Below, piece by piece: positions 55,252 to 64,000 of a stretch of DNA of 64,000 nt. How positions within the stretch are numbered: position 1 is the first letter of the stretch; every line of letters begins with the position of its first letter. A model generated the notes under the pieces. The model was given only the letters and a program-made list of their open reading frames with translations, was not told the DNA's origin and ran no database searches. The position numbers were made by a program, and so were the translations under genes. Source of the DNA: Erythrobacter colymbi (GTDB lineage Bacteria; Pseudomonadota; Alphaproteobacteria; Sphingomonadales; Sphingomonadaceae); assembly GCF_002155685.1 (NCBI RefSeq), contig NZ_MUYK01000001.1:62001-126000 (forward strand). Reading direction: 5' to 3'.

Positions 55252-55860
55252 ATGGCCAGCATCCCCGCCCGCACCGGCTCGGTTGAGCGTAACACCACCG
55301 AGACCAAGATCGCCATCGCCGTCAATCTCGACGGGACCGGCGCCTATGACGTGTCGACCGGCATCGGCTTCCTCGACCACATGGTCGAGCAGTTCAGCCG
55401 CCACTCGCTGATCGACGTGACGATGAAGGTCGAGGGCGATCTCCATGTCGACCAGCACCACACCACCGAGGATTCGGCGATCGCGCTGGGTCAGGCGATT
55501 TCGCAGGCGCTCGGCGACAAGGCCGGGATCGGTCGCTACGGCGCGGCATACTCGCCGATGGACGAGACGCTGAGCCGCGTCGCGCTCGACATTTCGGGGC
55601 GGCCGTACCTCGTGTGGAAGGCCAAGTTCACCCAGGAACGCCTCGGCGAATGGGACACCGAGCTGATCGAGCACTGGTTCCATTCGGTCTCGCAGGCCGC
55701 CGGCATCACGCTCCACATGGAGCTGCTCTACGGCACCAACAACCACCACATCTGCGAGAGCCTCTACAAGGGCTTCGCCCGCGCGATGCGGCAGGCGGTC
55801 GAGCGCGACCCGAGGAAGGGCGGCGCGATCCCGAGCACCAAGGGGCAGCTCGGTGGGTGA
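55252..55860 (+). CDS. hisB: Imidazoleglycerol-phosphate dehydratase
   Basis: The 202-aa protein catalyses step 7 of histidine synthesis. The double HHxxED metal motif is seen: HQHHTTEDS and, C-terminally, NNHHICES. Stand-alone dehydratase type, without phosphatase. First gene of the his operon: hisB-hisH-hisA-X-hisF-hisE. Confidence 0.97.
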   Translation: MASIPARTGSVERNTTETKIAIAVNLDGTGAYDVSTGIGFLDHMVEQFSRHSLIDVTMKVEGDLHVDQHHTTEDSAIALGQAISQALGDKAGIGRYGAAYSPMDETLSRVALDISGRPYLVWKAKFTQERLGEWDTELIEHWFHSVSQAAGITLHMELLYGTNNHHICESLYKGFARAMRQAVERDPRKGGAIPSTKGQLGG

Positions 55861-56479
55861 GGTGGTCGCGCTCGTTGATTACGGCGCGGGCAACCTCCAC
55901 TCTGTCCACAACGCGCTGAAGGCGGCGGGGGCTGAGGTCACCGTCACCGCCGACCCCTACGTGGTGCGCGCGGCTGACCGGATCGTGCTTCCCGGCGTCG
56001 GCAGCTTCAGGGCCTGCGCCGAGGGGCTGAACGCGATCCCCGGCATGGTCGAGGCCATGACCGAGCGTGTCCGCGTCGGCGGAGCGCCGTTCCTCGGAAT
56101 CTGCGTGGGGATGCAGCTGCTCGCCGACAAGGGCCTCGAGCATGGCGAGACCCCCGGCCTCGGCTGGATTGCAGGCGAGGTGCGGCTGATCGAGCCTTCC
56201 GATGCCGCCATCAAGGTGCCGCACATGGGCTGGAACGATGTCGCGGTGCTCCCCCACGCCCGTGATCACGCGGTGATCGAGGAGGGCGAGGCCTATTTCC
56301 TCCACTCCTACCATTTCGCCGCCACCGATCCGCAAACGATCGCCGCGATGACCGACCACGGCGAGGGGCTGGTCGCCGCCGTCGCTCGCGACAACATCCT
56401 CGGCGTGCAGTTTCACCCGGAGAAGAGCCAGGGCTACGGCCTCGCGACCCTCCGGCGCTTTCTGGAGTGGTATCCGTGA
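55853..56479 (+). CDS. hisH: Imidazole glycerol phosphate synthase, glutaminase subunit
   Basis: The protein is 208 aa. Nucleophile C84 (LGICVGMQ) and the catalytic HPE (GVQFHPEKS) are present. GTG start at 55853 overlaps the hisB end. It pairs with HisF. Confidence 0.96.
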   Translation: MGEVVALVDYGAGNLHSVHNALKAAGAEVTVTADPYVVRAADRIVLPGVGSFRACAEGLNAIPGMVEAMTERVRVGGAPFLGICVGMQLLADKGLEHGETPGLGWIAGEVRLIEPSDAAIKVPHMGWNDVAVLPHARDHAVIEEGEAYFLHSYHFAATDPQTIAAMTDHGEGLVAAVARDNILGVQFHPEKSQGYGLATLRRFLEWYP

Positions 56480-57213
56480 TCATCTTCCCCGCCATCGACC
56501 TCAAAGGCGGCCAGGTCGTGCGCCTTGCCGAAGGCGACATGGACCGCGCCACGATCTACGGCGATGATCCCGCCGCGCAGGCGATGATCTTTGCCGATGC
56601 GGGGGCGGAGCACCTCCACGTCGTCGATCTCGACGGCAGCTTTGCGGGCGAAAGCCGCAACCGCGCGGCGGTGGAGGCGATCGTCGAAGCCTTCCCCGGC
56701 TATGTGCAACTGGGCGGCGGCATCCGCGATGCGGCGGCGGTCGAAGGCTGGTTCAACCTTGGCGTCGCGCGGGTGGTGATGGGCTCGGCGGCGCTCAAGA
56801 ACCCTGAATTCGTGCGCGAAATGGCCCGCGAGTGGGAGAACGGCATAGTCGTCGCGGTCGACGCCAAGGACGGCATGGTCGCGACCGAGGGCTGGGCGGA
56901 AGTCTCCGACGTCCCCGTCACCGACCTCGCCCGCCGTTTCGAGGACGCAGGGGTAGCCTCCCTGCTGTTCACCGACATCGGCCGCGATGGGCTGCTGAAG
57001 GGCGTGAACATCGAGGCGACCGTCGACCTCGCCCGCCGCGTCGATATTCCGGTGATCGCCAGCGGCGGCGTGAAGGGGCTCGACGACATCCACATCCTCT
57101 CGCTCCACGCGCACGAGGGGATCGAGGGGGTGATCACGGGCCGCGCGCTGTATGAAGGGCGGCTCGATCTGGCGGCGGCGATCGCGATGGGGCAGAGAGC
57201 CGAAGCAAGGTGA
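56476..57213 (+). CDS. hisA: Phosphoribosylformimino-AICAR-P isomerase
   Basis: The protein is 245 aa from the GTG at 56476, overlapping the hisH stop (GTGA), with ggag nine bases upstream. Two-fold symmetric TIM barrel: D8 (PAIDLKGG) and second D in VAVDAKDG. Step 4 of histidine synthesis. Confidence 0.95.
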   Translation: MIIFPAIDLKGGQVVRLAEGDMDRATIYGDDPAAQAMIFADAGAEHLHVVDLDGSFAGESRNRAAVEAIVEAFPGYVQLGGGIRDAAAVEGWFNLGVARVVMGSAALKNPEFVREMAREWENGIVVAVDAKDGMVATEGWAEVSDVPVTDLARRFEDAGVASLLFTDIGRDGLLKGVNIEATVDLARRVDIPVIASGGVKGLDDIHILSLHAHEGIEGVITGRALYEGRLDLAAAIAMGQRAEAR

Positions 57214-57548
57214 CGAAGGTCGGAGCGATCATGGCCGTTCTGTCGCTCGTCTTTGGAGCGCTCGCGGTTCGCGACATTCGCACCGGGTATGCCGGCTTCG
57301 TTATCGCGACCCTGCGCAAGTGGGAGAATCCTGTGACGTTCTGGGGGCTTGTCGCGGCAGAGGCCCTTGCGGCGCTTTTGTGCGCTGGCATTGCCGTGGC
57401 AGCCTTTACCATGCCCGCTACGTGTGACGAGGCGGGTGTCTGCACTGTTGTTATCGAAACGGCATCGCCTCCGGAAATTCCTTGCCCGAAGGAGGGCTGC
57501 CGGGCGCTTGTCCCCGTTCAAAGACCGCCGCTGGAGCCTTTTCCATGA
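57210..57548 (+). CDS. Two-TM hypothetical protein inserted in the his operon
   Basis: The protein is 112 aa. Two hydrophobic helices ([15 protein letters not shown] and [19 protein letters not shown]) and a short C-terminal tail with four Cys (CDEAGVC, CPKEGC). Both ends overlap neighbours: GTGA with hisA and ATGA with hisF. No family recognised. The DNA is slightly less GC-rich than the his genes. Confidence 0.7.
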   Translation: MTKVGAIMAVLSLVFGALAVRDIRTGYAGFVIATLRKWENPVTFWGLVAAEALAALLCAGIAVAAFTMPATCDEAGVCTVVIETASPPEIPCPKEGCRALVPVQRPPLEPFP

Positions 57549-58306
57549 CCGTCCGCATCCGCGTCATCCCCTGCCTCGACGTGGCCGATGGCCGCGTGGT
57601 CAAGGGCGTCAATTTCGTCGACCTCAAGGACGCGGGCGATCCGGTCGAGCAGGCGCGCGCCTATGATGCGGCCGGCGCCGACGAGCTGTGCTTCCTCGAC
57701 ATTTCCGCCAGCCACGAAGGGCGCGGGACGCTGCTCGACATGGTGCGGCGCACGGCAGAGGTGTGCTTCATGCCGCTGACCGTCGGCGGCGGGGTGCGCT
57801 CGGCCGAGGATGCGCGCGCGCTGCTTCTGGCCGGCGCCGACAAGGTCGCTGTGAACAGCGCAGCCGTCGCCCGGCCCGAGCTGGTGGGCGAGATCGCGGA
57901 ACGCTTCGGCAGCCAGTGCGTCGTCGCCAGCGTCGATGCGCGCCGCACGCCGCGCGGCAACTGGGAAATTTTTACCCACGGCGGGCGCAAGCCGACCGGC
58001 ATCGACGCGGTCGAATATGCGCTGAAGGTTGCGGGGCTGGGCGCGGGCGAGTTGCTCGTCACTTCGATGGACGGGGACGGAACGCAGCGGGGCTACGACC
58101 TCGCCCTCACCCGCGAGATTGCCGATGCCGTCAGCATTCCGGTAATCGCGAGCGGCGGGGTGGGGAGCCTCGAGCATTTGGTCGACGGTGTCACCAAGGG
58201 CCATGCCAGCGCGGTGCTGGCCGCGAGCATCTTCCACTTCGGCCACCACACCATCGCCGAGGCCCATGCGGCGCTCCGCGCGGCAGGGCTTCCGGCGCGC
58301 GGTTGA
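57545..58306 (+). CDS. hisF: Imidazole glycerol phosphate synthase, cyclase subunit
   Basis: The protein is 253 aa. TIM barrel with catalytic D12 (PCLDV) and D in SMDGDGTQ. It uses ammonia from HisH. Start overlaps the two-TM gene. Confidence 0.97.
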   Translation: MTVRIRVIPCLDVADGRVVKGVNFVDLKDAGDPVEQARAYDAAGADELCFLDISASHEGRGTLLDMVRRTAEVCFMPLTVGGGVRSAEDARALLLAGADKVAVNSAAVARPELVGEIAERFGSQCVVASVDARRTPRGNWEIFTHGGRKPTGIDAVEYALKVAGLGAGELLVTSMDGDGTQRGYDLALTREIADAVSIPVIASGGVGSLEHLVDGVTKGHASAVLAASIFHFGHHTIAEAHAALRAAGLPARG

Positions 58307-58310
58307 ACAT

Positions 58311-58413
58311 TCGTCATTGCGAGCGTAGCGAAGCAACCCATGGACTGACCGCGCCGCATGCGGCAACGTCCGACCATGGATTGCCGCGCGCCTGCGGCGC
58401 TCGCAATGACGAG
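58311..58413. repeat. Palindromic repeat, 'gtcattgcgag' family (copy 4)
   Basis: cgtcattgcgagcg starts and cgctcgcaatgacgag ends it; the middle has gaagcaacccatgg and ccatggattgccgcg. It sits between hisF and hisE and contains an ATG in the hisE frame (58406). Confidence 0.85.
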
Positions 58414-58423
58414 ATTTGAACAC

Positions 58424-58741
58424 GTGTCCGAAACCCTCGCCCGCCTCGAAGCGACCATCGCCCAGCGCCTCTCGGCCTCGCCCGAGACCAGCTACGTCGC
58501 CAAGCTCCACGCCAGGGGGCTCGCCAAGATCGCGCAGAAAGTGGGCGAGGAGGCGACCGAAACCGTGATCGCCGCGCTCGCGGGTGACGAGCAGGAGCTT
58601 GTCGGCGAGGCCGCCGATCTGCTGTTTCACCTGATGGTGCTGCTCGCCGAGAAGGGTGTGGCACTGGAGACGGTGCTCGCCGAACTCGACCGCCGCGAGG
58701 GGCTCTCGGGCCTCGCGGAAAAAGCCAGCCGGAGCGAATAA
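58424..58741 (+). CDS. hisE: Phosphoribosyl-ATP pyrophosphatase
   Basis: The protein is 105 aa from GTG 58424 (SETLARLEATIAQR). KVGEEATETVIAALAGD and EAADLLFHLMVLL match HisE. An ATG at 58406 within the repeat is an alternative. Second step of histidine synthesis. Stop overlaps the HIT start (TAATG). Confidence 0.94.
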   Translation: MSETLARLEATIAQRLSASPETSYVAKLHARGLAKIAQKVGEEATETVIAALAGDEQELVGEAADLLFHLMVLLAEKGVALETVLAELDRREGLSGLAEKASRSE

Positions 58742-59124
58742 TGCCGATCGACCCGACCCTGCCCTACGACGACAACAACATCTTCGCGAAGATCCTGCGC
58801 GGGGAGATCCCCTCGAAGAAGGTCTACGAGGACGACTGGGCCTTCGCCTTCGAGGACATCAACCCGCAGGCCGAGGTCCACACGCTGGTGATCCCCAAGG
58901 GGCGCCATGTCAGCTGGGACGACTTCAGCGCCAGGGCGAGCGACGAAGAGATCGCGGGCTTCGTGCGCGCTGTGGGCGAAGTCGCGCGGATGAAGGGGCT
59001 GGTCGAACCCGGCTACCGCCTCCTCGCCAATATCGGCCAGCACGGCGGGCAGGAAGTGCCGCATCTGCACGTCCACATCTTTGGCGGGCAGCCCCTTGGG
59101 CCGATGATCTGGAAGCGCGGTTAG
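58741..59124 (+). CDS. HIT family nucleotide-binding protein
   Basis: The protein is 127 aa. The histidine triad is H108-x-H110-x-H112 (PHLHVHIFGG). HIT proteins hydrolyse adenosine 5'-phosphoramidates (HinT-like). Coupled to hisE. Confidence 0.92.
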   Translation: MPIDPTLPYDDNNIFAKILRGEIPSKKVYEDDWAFAFEDINPQAEVHTLVIPKGRHVSWDDFSARASDEEIAGFVRAVGEVARMKGLVEPGYRLLANIGQHGGQEVPHLHVHIFGGQPLGPMIWKRG

Positions 59125-59214
59125 TCTGCGTATTCGGCCCGGTTCGGCTGCTGTTCATCTTCAAAACGCACACAGCGGCTTTGCAGGGATTCCCCGCTAG
59201 GCTAGGTGGCGCAC

Positions 59215-59664
59215 ATGACCTCTCCCCATCCCCCGGGCGGCATCCTTGACGGTGCGCGGCATCTCTATGCCGTGCGGGTCTATTACGAGGACACCGACCT
59301 GTCGGGGATCACGTACCACGCGAACTACCTGCGCTGGTTCGAGCGGGCGCGCTCGGATCTGCTGCGGCTGCTCGGGATCGACCAGCGCGCGGCGATCGAG
59401 ATCGGGGAGGGGGCCTATGCCCTGTCCGAGGTGAACCTTAAGTACCTTCGCCCCGCCAAGCTCGATGACGATGTGGTGATCGAAACCCGCTGCACGGAAC
59501 TCGGCGCGGCCTCGTGCCGGATGCACCAGATCGCGCGGCGCGGCGACGACGTGCTGTGCGAGGCATCCTTGCGCGTCGGCTTCATCACCTTCGACGGCCG
59601 CCCGCGCCGCCAGCCCGCCGAATGGCGCGCCGCCTTCCAGACTTTCATGAACAAGGACGATTGA
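59215..59664 (+). CDS. ybgC: Tol-Pal-associated acyl-CoA thioesterase
   Basis: The protein is 149 aa. Hot-dog fold thioesterase: YYEDTDLSGITYHANYLRWF with the catalytic D. First gene of the tol-pal operon, 4 bp before tolQ. ATG at 59215 has aggtgg; a GTG at 59206 is possible. Confidence 0.92.
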   Translation: MTSPHPPGGILDGARHLYAVRVYYEDTDLSGITYHANYLRWFERARSDLLRLLGIDQRAAIEIGEGAYALSEVNLKYLRPAKLDDDVVIETRCTELGAASCRMHQIARRGDDVLCEASLRVGFITFDGRPRRQPAEWRAAFQTFMNKDD

Positions 59665-59667
59665 CCC

Positions 59668-60365
59668 GTGACGCTTGCCTTCCTCAGCGCCGCCGCCGCT
59701 CCGACCCGGCTCGATCCGGTCGAGCTGTTTCTTCAGGCCGACATCATCGTGCAGGCGGTGATGCTGGGCCTGATCCTGGCGAGCGTTTGGGTGTGGATGA
59801 TCATCGTCTCCTTCTCCCTGCGGATCGGTGGCCTGTCGAAGAAGTCGCGAGAATACGAGGGCGAGTTCTGGGAACAGCGCGACCGCGAGGGCCTGCTGAC
59901 CAAGCAGATGCGGAAAGAAGTTCCCGCTGCGCGCGTCGCCGCTGCCGGGCTCGACGAGTGGAGGAAGTCCACGGCCAAGCAGCCGGTCGACCGTGATGCT
60001 GCGCGCCAGCGCATTGCCGCCGTCATGGACAGCCAGATTGCGGAAGAAGCCGACGAGCTTTCCGGGCGATTGAACTTCCTCGCGACCGTCGGCTCGGTCG
60101 CGCCCTTCGTCGGGCTGTTCGGTACGGTGTGGGGGATCATGAACTCCTTCTTCCAGATCGGCGCGCAGCAGAGCGCCAGCCTCGCCGTGGTGGCCCCCGG
60201 CATCGCCGAAGCGCTGTTCGCGACCGCGATCGGCCTGTTCGCCGCAATCCCCGCGGTGATTGCCTACAACCGCTTCGGCGGATCGGTGGACCGCTACGAG
60301 GCGGGGCTCCAGCGCTTCGCCGACAAGCTCCACACGGGGCTGAGCCGCGAACTGGATCGCGCCTG

Positions 60366-60366
<1 letters not shown>
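59668..60366 (+). CDS. tolQ: Tol-Pal system proton channel subunit TolQ
   Basis: The protein is 232 aa. MotA/TolQ/ExbB fold with three TM helices; helix 2 contains the ATVGSVAPFVGLFGTVWG motif. GTG start. With TolR it forms the proton-driven motor that energises outer-membrane constriction. Confidence 0.96.
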
Positions 60367-60809
<443 letters not shown>

Positions 60810-60822
60810 CCCGGGCAAGGTG

Positions 60823-61638
60823 ATGGGTGAGATGACGCTCCGCAATGACGAGAAGATCGGCCTCGGCGCCGCCGTGCTGCTGCATGGCGCGCTGGTGGGC
60901 GTGCTCGCCTTGCAGACGATGCGGAGCGAGGTCTCGGTCTTCCCCGAGCGGATCAACGTGAGCCTTGCGACCGATGTGGGCCTCGAGGCCGCAGCGCCCG
61001 ATCCGGTGAGCGAGAGCCGCATGGCATCAGCGCCGACGCTCGACATCAATCCGGCGCCCGCTCCCGAGCCGGCCAAGCCCGAACCTGCGACACGGACGGC
61101 GCAGACCCCGCCCAAACCGACCACAAAAACCGCAGCACAGCAGCCCGCCCCCTCGCGCGACCGCTCGCGTCCCGACAGGACGCCGCCGAAGCAGGCTACC
61201 ACACCCCCTCGCCAGACCGCGCCCAAAACCGGCGGCGGACCCTCGTTCGATGAAGCCTTTCGCGATGGGGCCGGGACTTCCCGCAACACCGATGAAGCCC
61301 GTGCGCCCGCTCCGAAGTATGGGCCGAGCGAGCTTGCGTCTCTCGACAGCGCCATCGGGCGGCAGGTGAAGGTCAAATGGCAGGGCCGCGTGCCGCAAGG
61401 GCCGGATGCTGAAAAGCTGGTAACCCGTGTTCGCTTCAAGCTCAATGCGGACGGGACACTGGCCGGAGAGCCTCAGGTCGTGGATACTGTCGGAGTGACC
61501 GATCTCAATCGCAATCAGGTGGCGCGCCATCGCGAAGAGGCGGTGCGCGCCGTCAAGCTCGTCGGGAAATTCAACGTGCCCTTCCCTGTCCCGGGGGATC
61601 ACAACACATTTACTCTGAAATTCGAGAGGAACCGGTAA
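60823..61638 (+). CDS. tolA: TolA-like / TonB-C-terminal protein
   Basis: The protein is 271 aa. One N-terminal TM helix (GLGAAVLLHGALVGVLAL), a Pro/Lys/Thr-rich periplasm-spanning linker, and a C-terminal TonB/TolA-like domain (VKVKWQGRVP, RVRFKLNADGTLAG). The linker is short compared with E. coli TolA. Linked by position to the motor. Confidence 0.88.
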   Translation: MGEMTLRNDEKIGLGAAVLLHGALVGVLALQTMRSEVSVFPERINVSLATDVGLEAAAPDPVSESRMASAPTLDINPAPAPEPAKPEPATRTAQTPPKPTTKTAAQQPAPSRDRSRPDRTPPKQATTPPRQTAPKTGGGPSFDEAFRDGAGTSRNTDEARAPAPKYGPSELASLDSAIGRQVKVKWQGRVPQGPDAEKLVTRVRFKLNADGTLAGEPQVVDTVGVTDLNRNQVARHREEAVRAVKLVGKFNVPFPVPGDHNTFTLKFERNR

Positions 61639-63035
61639 TGAAAGCGGCAGCAATGAAGGCGATCGGCGCGCTTCTGCTTGCGACAGCATCCTATCCCGCT
61701 TTTGCGCAGGACTTGTCTGCGCCTCTGCCCGAGGACAGCCCGGTTGAAACGGTCGATAGTGCCGCAGGCGAACGCGATATCGTCATCACCGACGAAGCTG
61801 CCTGGTCCGACATCGGCATCGCCATCCCCGCCTTCGCCACCGACCGCGAGCGCGCGACGCCCGCCAACGAGGCCGGCACCGGGGCGCTCGGGCGCGAGAT
61901 TGCGCGGGTGATCACGGCGAACCTGCGCAACAACGGCCTGTTCAAGCCCGTCGGCCCCGACAGCCTGCCGCAGCCTGCCTTCGCCGCCGTGCGCGCGCCG
62001 ACCTATGCCACCTGGAGCGGGCAGGGCGCCGAGATGCTCGTGCAGGGCTATGTCACCGCGCGTGACGATGGCCGGCTGGTGGTCGGCTGCTATCTCTACG
62101 ACGTGCAGCTCCAGCAGCAACTGGTGCGCGAGGGCTGGGTGGTCGCGCCCGGCGACTGGCGTCGCGCGGCGCACAAGTGCTCTGACCTCATCTTCTCGCG
62201 CCTCACCGGCGAGAGCCCGTTCTTCGACAGCCGCATCGCCTATATTGCCGAGACCGGGCCGAAGGACCGCCGGGTCAAGCGCCTTGCGGTGATGGACTCG
62301 GACGGCGCGAACCACCGCTTCCTTACACTGGGGAGCGCCACCGCGCTCACCCCGCGCTATTCGCCCGACTATTCGAAGATCCTCTACCTCTCCTATGTCG
62401 ACGGCAATCCGCGCATCTATGTCTACGACATCGGCAGCGGCAAGCAGACGCTGGTGACCGAGAACAAGAACCCCACCATCGCCCCGCGCTGGTCGCCCGA
62501 TGGCAAGTCGATCCTGTTCTCGATGGCGGTCGCGGGCAACACCGACATCTACCGCATCCCCGCAACTGGCGGCACGGCGATCAAGCTGACCGACAGCCCC
62601 GGGATCGACGTCGGCGGCTCCTACTCGCCCGATGGCACCAAGATCGTGTTCGAAAGCGACCGTTCGGGCAGCCAGCAATGCTACGTCATGGACGCCGACG
62701 GGAAGAACCAGAAGCGCATCAGCTTCTTCGGCGGGCGCTGCGCCACGCCCGAATGGAGCCCGCGCGGCGACCAGATCGCCTTCACGCGGATCGCGGGCGA
62801 CTTCAACGTCGCGGTGATGAACACCGGCGGCGGCGGGGTGCGCGTGCTGACCAAGGGCTGGCAGGACGAGGCCCCCACATGGGCGCCCAACGGCCGCATC
62901 ATCCAGTTCTTCCGCACCGAAAAGAACACCGGGCGTTCGGGCATCTGGCAGGTCGATCTGACCGGCCAGAACGAACGCCGCCTGCCCACCCCGGTTGACG
63001 CCTCCGACCCCGCCTGGGGCCCGATCCGCCCCTGA
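61638..63035 (+). CDS. tolB: Tol-Pal system periplasmic protein TolB
   Basis: The protein is 465 aa. Signal peptide (cleavage after AFAQ) then N-terminal TolB domain and a six-bladed beta-propeller (repeats such as TPRYSPDYSKILYLSY, APRWSPDGKSILFS, GSYSPDGTKIVFESDRSG). It binds Pal. Start overlaps tolA stop (TAATG). Confidence 0.97.
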   Translation: MKAAAMKAIGALLLATASYPAFAQDLSAPLPEDSPVETVDSAAGERDIVITDEAAWSDIGIAIPAFATDRERATPANEAGTGALGREIARVITANLRNNGLFKPVGPDSLPQPAFAAVRAPTYATWSGQGAEMLVQGYVTARDDGRLVVGCYLYDVQLQQQLVREGWVVAPGDWRRAAHKCSDLIFSRLTGESPFFDSRIAYIAETGPKDRRVKRLAVMDSDGANHRFLTLGSATALTPRYSPDYSKILYLSYVDGNPRIYVYDIGSGKQTLVTENKNPTIAPRWSPDGKSILFSMAVAGNTDIYRIPATGGTAIKLTDSPGIDVGGSYSPDGTKIVFESDRSGSQQCYVMDADGKNQKRISFFGGRCATPEWSPRGDQIAFTRIAGDFNVAVMNTGGGGVRVLTKGWQDEAPTWAPNGRIIQFFRTEKNTGRSGIWQVDLTGQNERRLPTPVDASDPAWGPIRP

Positions 63036-63063
63036 TTTTCACGACGAGAAAGGAACACAAGCG

Positions 63064-63585
63064 ATGAACACCAAGCTTGCGACTATCCTGCTGCTGGCCT
63101 CGGCCACCGGCCTTGCCGCCTGTTCGAAGAAGGCGCCCGAGACCACCCCGCCCCCGCCGCTGACCACGCCGACCACCGCGCCCACCGCAACGCCGACCTC
63201 GACCCCGAACGGCCCCGCTATCGGCACGCAGGCGCATTTCGCGCAGGCCGTGGGTTCCTCGACCACGATCTACTTCGACACCGATCGCTACAATGTGGAT
63301 ACGCAGGATGCCGCCGCGCTTCAGGCGCAGGCACAGTATTTCGCGCGCTATCCGCAGATCACATTCACCATCGAAGGCCACGCCGACGAGCGCGGCACGC
63401 GCGAATACAACCTCGCGCTGGGCGAGCGCCGTGCCAATGCGGCCAAGGCCTACCTCGTCAGCCTCGGCGTCGATCCGAACCGCATTTCGGTGCTGAGCTA
63501 CGGCAAGGAGCGCCCGGTCGCTCTCGCCTCGAACGAAGCGGCCTGGGCGCAGAACCGCCGCGCCGCGAGCGTGATCATCAACTGA
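63064..63585 (+). CDS. pal: Peptidoglycan-associated lipoprotein
   Basis: The protein is 173 aa. Lipobox LAAC (Cys20). A Thr/Pro linker leads to the OmpA-like peptidoglycan-binding domain (TIEGHADERGTREYNLALGERRA, SYGKERPV). Last gene of the tol-pal operon; no cpoB/ybgF follows within the window. Confidence 0.97.
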   Translation: MNTKLATILLLASATGLAACSKKAPETTPPPPLTTPTTAPTATPTSTPNGPAIGTQAHFAQAVGSSTTIYFDTDRYNVDTQDAAALQAQAQYFARYPQITFTIEGHADERGTREYNLALGERRANAAKAYLVSLGVDPNRISVLSYGKERPVALASNEAAWAQNRRAASVIIN

Positions 63586-63735
63586 TCAGCCCTGCAGCAG
63601 GTCGCTCGAAAGGGCGACCTGCTCGGCCGCGACCGGGGCTTCGATCCCCGCCAGTTCGCGCGCGCCGGTGACCACGCACAGCCCCGCGAGCGCAAGCACG
63701 CAGAACAGGCTGGAGAGGGTCAGTTGCTGGCTCAT
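63586..63735 (-). CDS. 49-aa membrane-associated small protein
   Basis: MSQQLTLSSLFCVLALAGLC then VVTGARELAGIEAPVAAEQV, ending SSDLLQG. One hydrophobic helix. It has an aaggacg Shine-Dalgarno, and a palindrome lies upstream at 63750-63775. Convergent with pal. Confidence 0.55.
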   Translation of the reverse strand: MSQQLTLSSLFCVLALAGLCVVTGARELAGIEAPVAAEQVALSSDLLQG

Positions 63736-63749
63736 GGCGTGTCGTCCTT

Positions 63750-63775
63750 TTGCAATGCAACATTTCACATTGCAA
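63750..63775. promoter_or_regulatory. Palindromic operator candidate (ttgcaatg...cattgcaa)
   Basis: ttgcaatg (63750-63757) and cattgcaa (63768-63775) are perfect inverted arms around a 10-bp spacer, in the promoter of the 49-aa gene. Confidence 0.5.
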
Positions 63776-63873
63776 CCGGTTCCCGTATTCTCACGCCTTC
63801 CCATTCCCGGCCACTGCGCCTAGATGGGTGACGTGACCCAATCGACCAACGACATGACTCCGGGAGCATCCCG

Positions 63874-64000
63874 GTGAGCCGCGCGCGCCGGTCGATGGAC
63901 TGGGGTTTCCCGCGCTGGCGGCCCTATGGCTCCTCGCAGGAGGCGGCCAATGTGCGCATCTGCGACCGCCACGGCTGCGACGAGCCGGGCGATTGCCCCG
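63874..64000 (+). CDS. Probable J-domain protein, N-terminal fragment (3' end outside window)
   Basis: GTG at 63874, or ATG 63895, starts a frame reading RRSMDWGFPRWRPYGSSQEA and RICDRHGCDEPGDCP. From memory this Cys-containing leader is typical of sphingomonad DnaJ-domain proteins, but the J domain itself is beyond the edge. Confidence 0.5.
   Translation, partial: MSRARRSMDWGFPRWRPYGSSQEAANVRICDRHGCDEPGDCP

Noticed and set aside
58420-58432. aacacgtgtcc near hisE considered as a second parS
   Set aside because: It lacks the TGTT and AAACA ends of the parS consensus.

Overview
This is a chromosomal segment of a GC-rich alphaproteobacterium. It most likely belongs to the Sphingomonadales (Erythrobacter/Porphyrobacter type). 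The evidence is gene content: a crtY-crtI-crtB carotenoid operon, an alphaproteobacterial SspB, tolQRAB-pal, UPF0314, and several families of palindromic intergenic repeats of the kind common in sphingomonads. The genus is inference. No rRNA, tRNA or CRISPR array was seen. Both window ends cut a gene: a Nudix hydrolase on the left and a probable J-domain protein on the right.

Layout. 1-7.3 kb: Nudix hydrolase end, dinB, a Bcr/CflA-type MFS exporter, and the two subunits of a biotin-dependent acyl-CoA carboxylase with a coupled NTF2-like secreted protein. 7.4-12.2 kb: the carotenoid operon crtY-crtI-(DUF559)-LOG-crtB, read leftwards. The DUF559 nuclease-like gene sits between crtI and LOG and is bounded by ~50-bp inverted repeats. 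12.4-19.3 kb: MipA/OmpV protein, secreted amidohydrolase + UPF0314, cNMP-patatin fusion, membrane proteins, and a coupled pair of a styrene-oxide-isomerase-like protein and a PF10118 (possibly di-iron) protein. 19.3-26.4 kb: two AT-richer islands flank TPP riboswitch-thiC-ridA. The first carries a membrane-anchored TPR protein interrupted by an in-frame stop. The second carries an overlapping pair, ParB-like protein + Mrr-like nuclease, the best candidate here for an undescribed system.

26.4-39.6 kb: small regulatory and stress genes (HTH protein, disordered protein, GGDEF, cold-shock protein, HPF-type factor, SWIB, Tudor-like DUF2945), a photolyase-like FAD protein with no N-terminal antenna domain, an S41 protease, an M19 dipeptidase, and a 53-aa membrane protein preceded by a large palindrome. 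39.6-49.6 kb: dapD and an acyl-CoA/alcohol catabolic cluster (APH-type kinase, Zn-ADH, three acyl-CoA dehydrogenases, GPH-type transporter, SDR). 49.7-55.1 kb: phosphate-selective-type porin, a large exported protein, gmk and sspB, with a perfect 16-bp parS site next to 11-bp iterons. This suggests an origin-proximal position.

55.2-64 kb: histidine genes hisB-hisH-hisA-(two-TM protein)-hisF-hisE with HIT, then ybgC-tolQ-tolR-tolA-tolB-pal for cell-envelope integrity. Many genes are joined by ATGA/GTGA/TGATG overlaps, which indicates translational coupling. Functions are assigned from recognisable motifs and gene order, without any database search.
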